A stretch of 64,000 nucleotides of DNA from Heterodera schachtii (taxonomy: Eukaryota; Nematoda; Chromadorea; Rhabditida; Heteroderidae): assembly GCA_023374025.1 (NCBI GenBank), contig SIJG01000048.1, positions 1,038,383 through 1,102,382 on the forward strand, in the 5' to 3' direction. Below, one piece after another: positions 25,684 to 34,611 of this stretch. A program made the position numbers and the translations under genes. Numbering within the stretch: the first letter of the stretch is position 1; each line of letters opens with the position of its first letter. A model generated the notes under the pieces. It worked only from the letters and a program-made list of their open reading frames with translations, was not told the origin of the DNA and made no database searches.

Positions 25684-27062
25684 TCTTTTTTGAAAATTAT
25701 ATTTTTGTTTTTTGTTTTTTTTTTTGCATTAGAAGATAAAATTAAAGGAAAAATTTTTAAAAATAGTTTATCAGAAATATTTAAAAAATTTTATTAAAAT
25801 TAATATTTGTATTTTGAATATTAATTTCACCCTTTTTTCATTTATTAATCCTCTTTTTTAATGATTGAGTTTATACGTTTTATTGGAAAAAAACATTTAA
25901 TAATTTTTTATTAATAAATATATTTTTTAAATTTTCATTAAAAATGATAATACCTTCGGCGAATTTTCCATATGTATTTATATTTATCTATAATTTTTAT
26001 TACATATTTGCTATTATATTTAGATTTGTTTAATTTCATCCATAAACACATGTCAATGCCACCCTCGTAGTAAGAATTTGTAGGAGAAATAATTATTTTT
26101 TCTGTTTTTTTTTTAATTTCTTGATACCCACCTGATTTTTTTGCTTGCTCATTCTTAGCTTCAATTAAAATTTCCTTAAATATAATTGACTAATAATTAT
26201 AACTTTGATTTGGTTTTAATTTATTTTAGATATTTCACATTATATTTTAAAATTTACCGAAATATTAATGTAATATTTAAAATTAAAACACTTTTTATTT
26301 CATGCTTCAATCTATTTTTTAATTTATAAAAACTTTTTTTACTATTATTTGAAATTTTCTCCTTCTATTTAAAAAACAATATATCATATGTTATAAATAT
26401 TAATTCATAATTTTCTTTATTATGCACTCATTTAGTTATAAATTGATGATTAATTTTTTCAATTTTGTTTGTTGATAAATATTTCTAGATTTTCTTCAAT
26501 CATTTATTCCTAAAAATTCTTAATTATATTTATTCTAAAATGCTTTATATATTTATTTATATCCACTTAATAATATAAATATGCTTCAAGGATAGAGTGC
26601 TTCATCAATTTTAACAAACAAATAAATTTATCTATTGGGTTTATGATTTTCTAATTTTATTATTAACATATAAAATGCAGATACGTTTATTCACTATTGT
26701 TTTTCATCAATAAAATTGTTTAAATACTATGTTTTTATGCATATTTAAAAAATAAATAAATTAATCTTAAATAAGTGATTTATGTATTCAAGAAAAATAA
26801 TTAACATATAATGATAAAAAATCATATATTTTGACAAGAGAATTTTAAAAATAATCTAATTATTTATTTATTTTTAAATATGAAGCTTCTTAACAATTAA
26901 ATTTATTTTTGGCATAAAATAAATAAAAATTCATTAAATATATTTTGAAACAAATAATATCATGAAAATTCGATTGAGTTTACTAATTAATGCTTACATC
27001 ATGAGTCTATTTTGTATTCTTTTATATAGTCTAACGCCTCACATCTAGACATTTTATTCTTT
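25684..27062 (+). repeat. Tandem 4.755-kb unit, copy 4, cut off at the Polinton side
   Basis: Follows the unit for about 1.38 kb, sharing the GAAATATTAATG variant with copy 3 but more diverged in its last 300 bp (for example AAGTGATTTATG near 26773). It ends abruptly after TTTTATTCTTT, where the other copies continue with ATAGATTTCATT. The unit does not resume beyond 37000, so the junction is a truncation or rearrangement rather than a simple insertion. Confidence 0.85.
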
Positions 27063-27673
27063 TCCGGAGAAAGGTTTAACCAAAAGAAAGCATTTTTGCA
27101 TGAGATTTAACGAAGATCCTGATCACTTAAATGGACTACACAAGATAATTCTCGGGCTCTCTTTAGGCGAATAAAAGGCTCAGATTTTATCATGATTAAA
27201 AGCCAAAAAATTGCTCCTGAACCAGTCATAAATTCCAATCATCCAAAATATTAGTCCTGATTTCCTCAAAAAGGCCATTATCTGGCATGAGCTACCACTT
27301 GGACCGAGGCTTTATGCCACGCCAAGGAATTTCAGCTGAGTAACTATTTTTGTGCATTTGACCCCTTGAGTCCTCAAAATCTATGAAATTTGACTAATTT
27401 CGAAAATCACCCGAAATTTTGTGAAATAAAAATAAGTTACAATAGCAGTTAATCATATCTGAAAGAGCAGATCCTGTTGGCTATGTTATATGGTTTTAGT
27501 GTAATATAAACAATTTTTAATTTAGAAAATTGATGCCCGAAAAAATATTTTCCAAGTTGCGTGCCGTAAGGATATCAGCCCATTTCATAGACCCATAATT
27601 TTTTTCATTTACCTTTTAATAAAATTGGCTTTTCTTATCTAATAAAGGAATAATCCTAATTAATTTTTGTTCA
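27063..27673. other. Unassigned GC-balanced segment between tandem array and capsid gene
   Basis: About 610 bp with higher G+C than the tandem array on its left and with no frame longer than a few dozen codons. It should hold the second half of the major capsid gene if the element were whole, but I see no jelly-roll-like coding. It may be Polinton terminal DNA brought in by an internal deletion or an unrelated insertion. Confidence 0.4.
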
Positions 27674-28339
27674 TTATTTTGCTTCACTTAGTTTACTTGC
27701 TAGAATTTTTTTTAGGACAAATTCGTTGTCGTTTGGCAAAATTTCAATGTCCAGCTCACAGAAGTTGATCAAATAGAGTGGTTGATTGAACAAATCGGCG
27801 TCAATTTTGGCCATGAATTGTGCTGTTCTGCTACCTGCAAACAAGTTACGTCGCGCTATGTAGCCGCCTCCCACCTCAAGCACACCACCAGTGTCACGGT
27901 AGTAACCTGCAGCGTTCAAATGCGAGTCTTTCGCAGTAGTTGAATAGGAGAGTTCGTGTGAAAAATACGATTTGTAGGCCATCAGAGAATTTGCGTTGAA
28001 CACTTCACGGCCATTGATGCTCATTTTGATGTTTCGAATGAATGTGTGTCCAATCAGCTGAATCGGAGCAACCTCATCATTTACAAGATCAATCAATTGA
28101 CCATTATCATTTTCTTTGCGAATTCGAAATTCACACAACAAATAGCATTTGGAGAGATCAATATAATTTTGGCTGGAGTGAAGCTTGAAGTGGTAGGGAG
28201 TGTCGGTCAGGGGGTTACTGGGGAGCAGTTCAAACACTTTGGAGGATGAGACACTGACGTTGGTTGGGGGGATGCGGAAAAAGTCCAGGGCGTTGGTGAT
28301 GGAATTCACTGAGTCATTGTCAATTTTATGGAAAGCCAT
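27674..28339 (-). pseudogene. Polinton major capsid protein, N-terminal half
   Basis: Double-jelly-roll major capsid protein (hexon) that would build the icosahedral shell. The 221-residue frame starts with MAFHKIDNDS. It shows the family's opening (LDFFRIPPTNVSV, residues 18-30), the segment around YYRDTGG (about 147-153), and DLFNQPLYLINFCELDIEIL (about 183-202), which closes the first jelly roll; these resemble the C. elegans F54H12.2-like Polinton capsid family. Relatives are usually well over 400 residues. Here the frame ends right after NDNEFVL with an unrelated tail (KKILASKLSEAK), so the whole second jelly roll is missing. The start codon directly abuts the stop of the core-like gene. 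The family call is from memory of the pattern, but strong. Confidence 0.8.
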
Positions 28340-28775
28340 TTAGTAAAGCCCAAATGCGTCGGATCGAACACGTTTTCTTGCTGGTTTGCTGATTGTTCGG
28401 CCAATTATTGTATGATGACTTGGTGCTTGTTTTCTTCTTCTTTTTATACCCATTCTTCCACCACTGCCAAACTGCTTTGGTAGGCCTCCCTTCTCCAGTA
28501 CGGTGTCAATTCCTTTCTTTCCTTCGCTTACCAATGCCTCCTTAAGTGGCATTCCGTCGTTCCCGACTCGTTCCAACACTCTCTGACCCGTGCTCAGCGC
28601 CTCCGACCCTACTGTGGTGCCAACGCGACGGAGAATTGGGAGGAAAAAGCGCCAAAGACCGCGGAAACACGTCTCCAACCCCTGCTCCCCGCTGAACACC
28701 ACCGTACCCTCGTTGAAAGGGACTGGACCCTATGAAGTAATGCTCATCTTGTATATCCGCTACCGTATTGCACAT
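28340..28775 (-). pseudogene. Basic core-like minor virion protein, frameshifted
   Basis: Small basic protein that in animal Polintons lies beside the capsid gene; by position and charge it is comparable to adenovirus core/pX-type or pVI-type proteins, but the role is inferred. The start at 28775 gives an N-terminus with GSSPFQRGYG, a conserved feature of this family. The downstream part, in another frame, continues with FRGLWRFFLPILRRVG (amphipathic), SEALSTGQRVLERV and a strongly basic C-terminus with KRRRK and KPARKRVR clusters. The two parts join across a single-base frameshift at about 28659-28668. No in-frame nonsense codon is present. The stop is immediately followed by the capsid start codon. 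Confidence 0.65.
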
Positions 28776-29639
28776 ACTCGTCGTACCCGGCACTGCGTGG
28801 GTCAAACACAATATGAACCATTTATTTTACGTTAAATGAATGAATGAATACAAAAAATGAGTGGTTTCAGAAATTTATCACTTTCTTAAATAATAACACG
28901 ACCAGCGTCGTGCCGTACGCGAATGGCACCAGTCGACCTTTGTCCATTGTGCGCAGCTCAATCTCAATTTCGTTGATCTCCCTGGGCAGCACTCGCGCAA
29001 AAATCGGCGAATCGTAAATTTTCTCATTGTAGTCACCGGGTGTTGCACCGCTGACTGACACGACACGAAGAAGTGAACTAAGCGAATTTCCAACAATCAT
29101 GTTCTCGGTCAGTCCTTTTGAATAGACGGCAAAACTCGAGATTCCACCACGCAAATCCACCGGATATTTGCCACCTCATTCGCCATCACATGCTGCGGGT
29201 TTTCAAATCCAAGCACATAGCCCAACTGCGGTGAGAACGACAAATGGCGTATCAATCCCGCATTAAATGAAACTTTAAAACGTTCAACATCGTCGAGGTA
29301 TTGAATTGATACTGAGCGGGGCACAACTGGGAGCGGATTGATTCGAATGCTGAAGGTGTTTTCTGGTAAATCTGCTAGTTGTGTTAAAGCAGCTGCAACA
29401 GGCTCGGTCGGCATCACTTCTTTTGTATCAAATGTCGTTGGTTTGGTAATTGTTTTGTTCGCTTCTTCAAGCCGAGGTGGAGATGGCTTTACAATTGTTC
29501 TGTTGGATTCATCATCCCGAGGCGGAGACTCAAGTATCGGTGAAGGTTTTGGTGGTGTTTTTTGTTTAGGAGGTGCCGGTTGTACCGTTTTAGCGGGCTT
29601 TAGCTTAGACGCGGGAGTAGTCTTTACGGGAGAAGGCTG

Positions 29640-29985
29640 TTTGGCTGCTGGAGGAGGAGGAGAAGCCGTTTTAGCTGGAGGAGGAGGAGAAGCAGTTTTA
29701 GCTGGAGGAGGAGGAGAAGCCGTTTTAGCTGGAGAAGGAGGAGAAGCCGTTTTAGCTGGAGGAGGAGGAGAAGCCGTTTTAGCTGGAGGAGAAGGAAGAG
29801 AAGTAGTTTTAGCTGGAGGAGGAGGAGAAACCGTTTTAGCTGGAAGAGGAGGAGAAGCCGTTTTAGCCGGAGGAGGAGGAGGTGTTTTAGCTGGAGGAGG
29901 AGGAGGTGTTTTAGCTCGAGGAGGAGAAGGAATTTTAGCTGGAGGAGGAGAAGGTGGAGAAGGTGTTTGAGTTGGAGGGGGTGTT
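29640..29985 (-). repeat. Minisatellite encoding AKTASPPPP repeats
   Basis: About ten tandem copies of a 30-36-bp unit (plus-strand look GGAGGAGGAGAAGCCGTTTT) inside the penton gene. Units vary by multiples of three, which keeps the frame open. A Gly-rich open frame on the opposite strand is a by-product of the repeat. Confidence 0.8.
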
Positions 29986-30159
29986 GCTACAGGTTTAGCT
30001 GTAGGTGTAGATGGTTGTTTAGCAACAGGAGCAATTGGTTGAGACAGCTTAGGAACAACTGCTGGGGCTACTGGTTTTGGTATAGGAGGAGGAGTACTTG
30101 CAGGTGGTGTAGGTGGCTTAGTTGTTGCTGGTTTTTCAGGTGACTTTTGTGGTTTTTGC

Positions 30160-30350
30160 TGCTTTGACTCGTCATACAATGGAGGTGAATCGAGTGGCTG
30201 CTTAGGCACTTGTTCATGTCTAGGAGGCGAATCAAGTGGTTTTGTAGGAGCTTTTTCATATCTTGGAGGTGAATCAAGTGGTTTTGCAGGCGCTTGTACA
30301 TGCTTCGGAGGTGAATCAAGTGGTTTTGCTGGCGCTTTTTCATATCTGGG
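30160..30350 (-). repeat. Tandem repeat encoding KPLDSPPRYEKAP units
   Basis: Five copies of a 39-48-bp unit in the penton linker, encoding variants of KPLDSPPRYEKAPA. It is distinct in sequence from the downstream AKTASPPPP minisatellite, so the linker has grown by at least two independent repeat expansions. Confidence 0.75.
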
Positions 30351-30827
30351 AGGCGAAGAGAGTTTCAGATCCCTGCGGGCACGCTTAGCTGACGGCGGAG
30401 AGTAGAGTGGCTTTGTCCTGTTACGATCCGCTTCTTCCTCTCGCGGGAGTGGCTTTAGTTTAGCATTTACATGATTTCTCAGCGTTGTCGCCAAAAAGTC
30501 TCTCAGTTGTTCAACTCGATTCTGTGATGACCTTGGCACTGGCACACGTACGATGCGGTTTTTGTCTTCTTCAGGAACCCCAATATCCGTGAAGTGTATG
30601 TCTATCCACTGCTCATCCAATGTCCCAATTGTTGACCAAGAGTAAGGGTAGCTAATGCTGTGCAGCCCACACACCCAAGACCCGTTGAAATTCAAAGCTT
30701 TTGGAAGCCTGACCCGGAATTTGTTTGGCTGATTGTCCGGATAATCCGTCACATTGCTAGGCAAAAACACGAAGAAACTGTTTGACATTGTGAATTTATT
30801 CAACTGATGAAAAATACATAAAAATTC

Positions 30828-30842
30828 AATCGCTTTTATACA
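30828..30842 (-). promoter_or_regulatory. TATA-like core promoter of the penton gene
   Basis: Minus-strand TGTATAAAAGCG about 45 bp upstream of the chosen ATG (30788). It lies over the 3' end of the integrase gene. The same core is found before two other genes of the element. Confidence 0.5.
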
Positions 30843-31996
30843 ATCTGAGACTCATCAATCCATTCACGTTCGGGATATCCAATGAATTTTACGAGCATCT
30901 CTGTTGATCCATCCGGTTTTCTTCTCTTCTTATAAACTTTTTCAATTCTGTAACTGGTGTCGGCATCTTTTCTTACACGGGCCAATTCCTGCTCATAGAA
31001 GGTGCCCCGGAATTTTTCACCACGATCATCACGGAGTTTGTATCTGATGGGGCGAACCGCCTTCAGCACCTCGTCAATTTCCAATATTTCGTCTCCGTAG
31101 TTTGGCAAATACCCCTTCTCGAACTGTCCCTTCTCTCTGCTCATGCGCACAAATTCGTCTTTATGGAAGCGTGGTTTCTGTCGTTTTTGCGGTGATTCAT
31201 ATATTCGCTTCCACACCTTCTGAGCATTTTCAAAATTGACATCAATTGGTCGCATTCCATGGACACGTGATGGAGTGCTGTTAATTCCATCCACTATTTG
31301 TTGTACAACATCCACCCAATTCAGCGTCTCACTTTCGGCAAAGTATCTGTACAGTCGCTGCTTCACATTTCGGATTGCCCGTTCAGCAACTGATGCTTTC
31401 ACTGACGAATGCACGGGCTCATGCTTCTCAATTTCCTGCTCCTCAAAGAATTCCTTCAGCAATTTGTTTTTGAATTCAGTGCCTTTGTCGGAGAAAATGC
31501 GATGTGGGACCATTGGCATTTGTTCGACAAGCTCCTTGAATGCCTCCAGCATCTCCTCGGCCCTCTTATTTTTGAGTGGAACAACAAACAGGCGTTTTGA
31601 GAGGACATCAACCGCAACGAGCAGGTAGCGGTGACCGCGATTGTGACGAGAAAGTGTTTGAAAGTCAGCCAAATCCACTTGGACGTCGGTCATGAATCCT
31701 GCTGCAACAGTTTTTGCTCTCGGAAAGCGTACCCTACGGGGGCGCATCAGAGTGTAGGTGCGGTGTCCCTCCAAGTAGTGTTGTACATCTTTTTTTCGTA
31801 AATGTTTTAACTTTTTTCGCGCCTCCTTCCACAGTGCGGTAACACCGGCAAACGCAGCAGGGGAGGATGGGTCGTTGTACAGCTTATCAAGTGTGGTGTT
31901 GATCAGCTCCATTTTTTCGGGCGAAATTCCTTCTTGATTTTCGGTGCCGTCCTGGTGGTTGTGCTCTGTGACGGTCTCTTTGGAGGAGCCGTCCAT
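30836..31996 (-). CDS. Polinton retroviral-type integrase with chromodomain
   Basis: Inserts the element's linear DNA into the host genome. The 386-residue frame begins with ATG at 31996 and ends at the TAG/TAA next to the penton promoter. An N-terminal helical segment (residues about 30-95, with DKLYNDPSSPAAF and WKEARKKL) precedes the rve catalytic core; the D,D,E triad appears as D108 (VQVDLADF), D170 (FSDKGTEF) and E205 (KASVAERAIRN), with 34 residues between the last two. A C-terminal chromodomain (about 349-386: YRIEKVYKKRRK, MLVKFIGYPEREWIDESQ) is typical of Polinton integrases and may guide insertion to modified histones. The frame is intact, with all catalytic residues present. It overlaps the end of the upstream Pro-rich frame by 94 bp. 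Confidence 0.92.
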   Translation of the reverse strand: MDGSSKETVTEHNHQDGTENQEGISPEKMELINTTLDKLYNDPSSPAAFAGVTALWKEARKKLKHLRKKDVQHYLEGHRTYTLMRPRRVRFPRAKTVAAGFMTDVQVDLADFQTLSRHNRGHRYLLVAVDVLSKRLFVVPLKNKRAEEMLEAFKELVEQMPMVPHRIFSDKGTEFKNKLLKEFFEEQEIEKHEPVHSSVKASVAERAIRNVKQRLYRYFAESETLNWVDVVQQIVDGINSTPSRVHGMRPIDVNFENAQKVWKRIYESPQKRQKPRFHKDEFVRMSREKGQFEKGYLPNYGDEILEIDEVLKAVRPIRYKLRDDRGEKFRGTFYEQELARVRKDADTSYRIEKVYKKRRKPDGSTEMLVKFIGYPEREWIDESQIV

Positions 31997-33027
31997 GAAT
32001 ACAAAATTGGGTCTTGCCTAAGCCTCTCTTCCAATATGGCCGCTCCTGGTGGTCTAATGGTGGGGCGGCCTGCTCTCCTGTCAATTATATACCTGATGGC
32101 CATTCGCAAATTGCTATGCGCCAGCGGCTTGCCGTTTGCGGTGTTAATTGTATTTCCTCGAACGCCCATGCGATCCGCATAACGGTTGCATTTGATGTAC
32201 AACCGTTCAACCCGCTGAGTCATGGTCAGCTGATTTGAAGGAATGGCAAACAATTCACGATGTTGTTGTTCATCGCTTTGTGCAGATGTTGATGGCCCTG
32301 GCTCGGGCGAGTACTGTACTCTCACCCTTGTCGGTTGTCTCACTCGTTTTCTTATGCGCACCTCATCCTCATCATTTACGGGGTAGCGGCGTTTGGTACC
32401 CCTCCTAGGTGGAGGAACAGGAGGTATTTCAACGGCTGCAGCAGCAGGAGGCTGCTGCTGCGATGCCGTTTCAACAATTTTTGGCTCTTTTTTCGGAATA
32501 CGATAGGGCACGGCGCGAGGAGGTGGCTTTTTTGACGGTTTCTTCTCATGTTTTGGTTCCGCAGGGGGGTTGTACCCGGCTTGCCGTGATGTGGATGGCC
32601 GTGGGTCGAGTGGTGGTTGTGGTTCTCTCTTGACGGTAGGACGCGGTGGAGGAGGCCGAGGTGTTTCAATTTTTGGTTGCGGACGAGATGGGGGTGGTCG
32701 AGAAGAGGGAGGAGGATAGTAGACCCGGTATTTTTTATGTTGCAAATCATCATCATCATCATCTGGATTGTACTTCTTTAACTTTCTTCGGGTTGCAATT
32801 CTGTGCTGTGCAGTGTCCATCTCCTCAATTGCGTCCGCGTTGTCAGGCAGAACGGGCAAGTCACCATAATATTGGGAGGGTGCTGGAAGTGAGAATCCGC
32901 TCTCTAACATGTAGTCATCATCTTCGTCACTTTCGGGTAGCGGAGCAGCAGCTGCTTCAGCAAGAAGGTCCCGCACAACCGGCTGCCGTTGTTGTATAGC
33001 GTATCGCCTTTTCCGCCATTCATCCAT
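31903..33027 (-). pseudogene. Pro-rich C-terminal part of the KFVLVP-type protein
   Basis: The 374-codon frame from ATG 33027 has an acidic N-terminal part (ESDEDDDYMLES, NPDDDDDD), a long Pro/Arg/Lys-rich disordered middle, and a compact C-terminal region with NTINTANGKPLAHSNLRMAI and a Pro-Gly segment followed by LEERLRQDP. That last region resembles the C-terminal domain of the Polinton protein family whose N-terminus is encoded just upstream (33481). The frame is open upstream of its ATG to about 33190, with Pro-rich codons overlapping the Ser-rich tail of the upstream frame, so I infer one original gene broken by a frameshift in the C-rich tract. Alternatively, it is an independent gene starting at 33027. 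Function unknown; its end overlaps the integrase start by 94 bp. Confidence 0.55.
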
Positions 33028-33058
33028 ACGCCCATCTCTCCGAGAAGGCGGCGCAGCT

Positions 33059-33481
33059 CTAGGAGGCCTCGGAGGACGTTGTGGACGAGGTGGAGGACTC
33101 CCCGGTGGGGAGGGTGGACGACGAGGAGGATGCTGAGCAGGAGGCGGTGGTGGAGGAGGAGGAGGGGGACGGGGAGGGCGGGGTGATGTATGTATCTACA
33201 ACTTGTGCTTCTTCATCATCCGCACCGCCTCGTTTCATCAGAACACTCAATCCCTTCACTAGCTCAACCCGTGCTGGTTTGTCCGCGACCTCCCTTCTCA
33301 TTTGCAAGTAGCGCCTAAGCTGTTGATTGTAGCGGACATTTTTAGCAGAAGGGTTTGTCCGTTCAGCCCTGGCACGCGTCAAATCGTGTCGTACAGCATC
33401 CAAATTGATGTCACCCGTGTCCGTCGCCGCGGTGAGACCCCGGTAAATTTCTTGTGGTACAAGCACAAATTTATTTGCCAT
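33059..33481 (-). pseudogene. Conserved Polinton KFVLVP-type protein, N-terminal part
   Basis: ATG at 33481 (not the upstream TTG) gives MANKFVLVPQEIYRGL, followed by a helical domain with KNVRYNQQLRRYLQMRREV, a pattern I recall from uncharacterised proteins of animal Polintons. Function unknown; probably virion-associated or regulatory. After residue about 100 the frame becomes an odd Ser/Thr run (SSSSTTASCSASSSSS) and stops at 33059. The same bases read one frame over are Pro/Arg-rich and lead without a stop into the Pro-rich frame that continues to 31903. The Ser tail is therefore probably a frameshift artefact of a Pro-rich linker. A TATA-like box lies about 45 bp upstream. Confidence 0.65.
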
Positions 33482-33520
33482 TTTATGAAACAAATGAATG
33501 TGAATGAACAACAATTTTAC

Positions 33521-33532
33521 GCTATTTATACA
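33521..33532 (-). promoter_or_regulatory. TATA-like core promoter of the KFVLVP-type gene
   Basis: Minus-strand TGTATAAATAGC, 40-50 bp upstream of the ATG at 33481. It overlaps the extreme 3' end of the small helical gene. Nearly identical to the box at 35671-35684. Confidence 0.55.
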
Positions 33533-33906
33533 TTTTTGCTCACAAATGATTTGGCAACTTCAATTAACACGGGTGTTAGGAGTGCAGCGAACAGTCCGCC
33601 AACCCCTGCTCCCTTCTGAACAATCATACGTCTCGCGCCTCGTTCACTTCTCGCTCTGCTCAGGCAGCGAACAAAATCAGCGTAGGGCATCAGCCTTTTC
33701 TTCTGACGTTTGTTCAAGCGAAATCGAGATGCGACAATGTTCAAGCAAATTTCCACCAGCGCTAGCAGTTGATCAGCGCTCGCTTTTCGTATCAGTTTAC
33801 AGCACTTTTTCGCGGATCTTGTCCTCGCTAGCGCACAAAGCCACTTGGAATTGTCGTGGATGAGTTGACTAATTTTCGCTTGTTCCTCCTGATTATTGAG
33901 CTCCAT
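33526..33906 (-). CDS. Small helical Polinton protein with hydrophobic C-terminus
   Basis: 126 residues from ATG 33906 (the 33924 start would be a TTG). It is a helix-rich protein with SKWLCALARTRSAKKCCKLI, a central ALVEICLNIVASRF segment, basic KRQKKRLM and a C-terminal hydrophobic stretch, GAGVGGLFAALLTPVLIEVA. This matches a recurrent, uncharacterised small protein of animal Polintons (xxILKxPKxxR..AxxxLIxxLxEIxLNxLxGN...LLPxL). The Gly-rich hydrophobic tail could insert in membranes, as membrane-active adenovirus pVI does, but that is speculation. The frame is intact and overlaps the 3' end of the ATPase gene by 14 bp, with a different frame, typical of compact viral genomes. Confidence 0.65.
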   Translation of the reverse strand: MELNNQEEQAKISQLIHDNSKWLCALARTRSAKKCCKLIRKASADQLLALVEICLNIVASRFRLNKRQKKRLMPYADFVRCLSRARSERGARRMIVQKGAGVGGLFAALLTPVLIEVAKSFVSKNV

Positions 33907-34561
33907 TTTTTGGTACAAACACAACTAAGCCTTGATCCTCCTCTTGCTCGTCCTTAAATATATTTGTGCGTAGGCGCAGCACGGGGTCCGATGAGGCATG
34001 CATGTCAATTAGTAAATAGCCGTATGGGCGAGCGGTCGCTTTACGATAGGCGTCAAGAAAGAAGTCGAGCTGACGCGGGAAAAGCTGTACTCCAATGTTG
34101 CGGATGGACAACAGCGAGTTGGGTGCCCGCATCAGTACCAGGTACTGAGCGGACAGGCGGGCCACTTTGATCTTTCGCTCAAACAAATTCTGCGTGACGA
34201 ACACGACAGCAAATTGGTGATGGTGCGACTTTTTGGTGAACAAGTCGGACAAATAGCGTTCATCAATGGACAACATCAAGTCGTCGAGGATCAGCAAAAG
34301 GGGCTTTGGCATGCGTTTGATCAGCTCTTCAGGAGGAACACCCGAATAGACATCAACCCCCGACTTTTGTAGAATGGGCACAGCGGGATTCATTTCACCA
34401 AAACAGTAAAGAGTGGACACGGGTTTTGGTGTAATTAGTTCATCGCATTCGGCAACAAATTTCAATAGGAATTGGGTTTTACCGGATGAGGAGGGACCCG
34501 AAATAATTAGTCCAAATGGTAATTTAAAACAAATATCTTTATTGGAGAAAGAATTAAGCAT
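33893..34561 (-). CDS. Polinton genome-packaging ATPase (FtsK/HerA, A32-like)
   Basis: Predicted to drive packaging of the element's DNA into capsids. It is 222 residues long, starting at ATG 34561. A Walker A loop GPSSSGKT (residues 22-29) follows a hydrophobic strand (LIIS). Walker B is LLLILDDL (88-95), with the acidic pair at its end, followed by the family's third motif FVTQN (121-125). Length and motif spacing fit the small A32-like packaging ATPases of Polintons, virophages and adintoviruses. No stop or frameshift interrupts it, so it is one of three intact core genes in the element. The 3' end overlaps the start of the small helical gene. A TATATAA box lies about 45 bp upstream. Confidence 0.92.
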   Translation of the reverse strand: MLNSFSNKDICFKLPFGLIISGPSSSGKTQFLLKFVAECDELITPKPVSTLYCFGEMNPAVPILQKSGVDVYSGVPPEELIKRMPKPLLLILDDLMLSIDERYLSDLFTKKSHHHQFAVVFVTQNLFERKIKVARLSAQYLVLMRAPNSLLSIRNIGVQLFPRQLDFFLDAYRKATARPYGYLLIDMHASSDPVLRLRTNIFKDEQEEDQGLVVFVPKNGAQ

Positions 34562-34602
34562 TTTCGTGTTAATAAATTAATGAAAATTCAATGTAATTGC
34601 AT

Positions 34603-34611
34603 GGTTATATA
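34603..34611 (-). promoter_or_regulatory. TATA-like core promoter of the ATPase gene
   Basis: Minus-strand TATATAACC about 45 bp before the ATPase ATG, in the short gap after the Gln/Pro-rich gene. Spacing matches the other boxes in the element, but the flanking AGCG is absent. Confidence 0.45.

Larger units (their letters stand above)
28867..30788 (-). pseudogene. Penton-like minor capsid protein with Pro-rich insert, frameshifted
   Basis: Likely minor capsid (penton-type) protein. ATG at 30788 is preferred to the upstream TTG because FFVFLPSNVTDYPDNQPNKF then lies at the N-terminus, as in metazoan Polinton relatives (xxLPSNxSxxYxPDN...). The N-terminal domain continues with NFNGSWVCGLHSISYPYSW. 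Residues of about 115-440 are a huge Pro-rich linker: KPLDSPPRYEKAP-type repeats, then AKTASPPPP repeats. The C-terminal domain resumes at TFSIRINPLPVVPRSV and continues to GYVLGFENPQHVMANEVANI. There a single-base frameshift near 29161-29170 moves the reading frame, and the remaining 97 codons (DLRGGISSFAVYSKGLTENM ... VPFAYGTTLVVLLFKKV) complete the fold. A TATA-like box lies 45 bp before the start. Confidence 0.75.

Noticed and set aside
29155..29175. Programmed ribosomal frameshift in the penton gene
   Set aside because: No X XXY YYZ slippery site or downstream pseudoknot is apparent, and other genes of the element carry similar single-base shifts, so a mutation or sequencing error is simpler.
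29338..29970. 210-codon Gly-rich open frame on the plus strand
   Set aside because: It is the reverse complement of the Pro-rich minisatellite in the penton gene and has no independent coding features.
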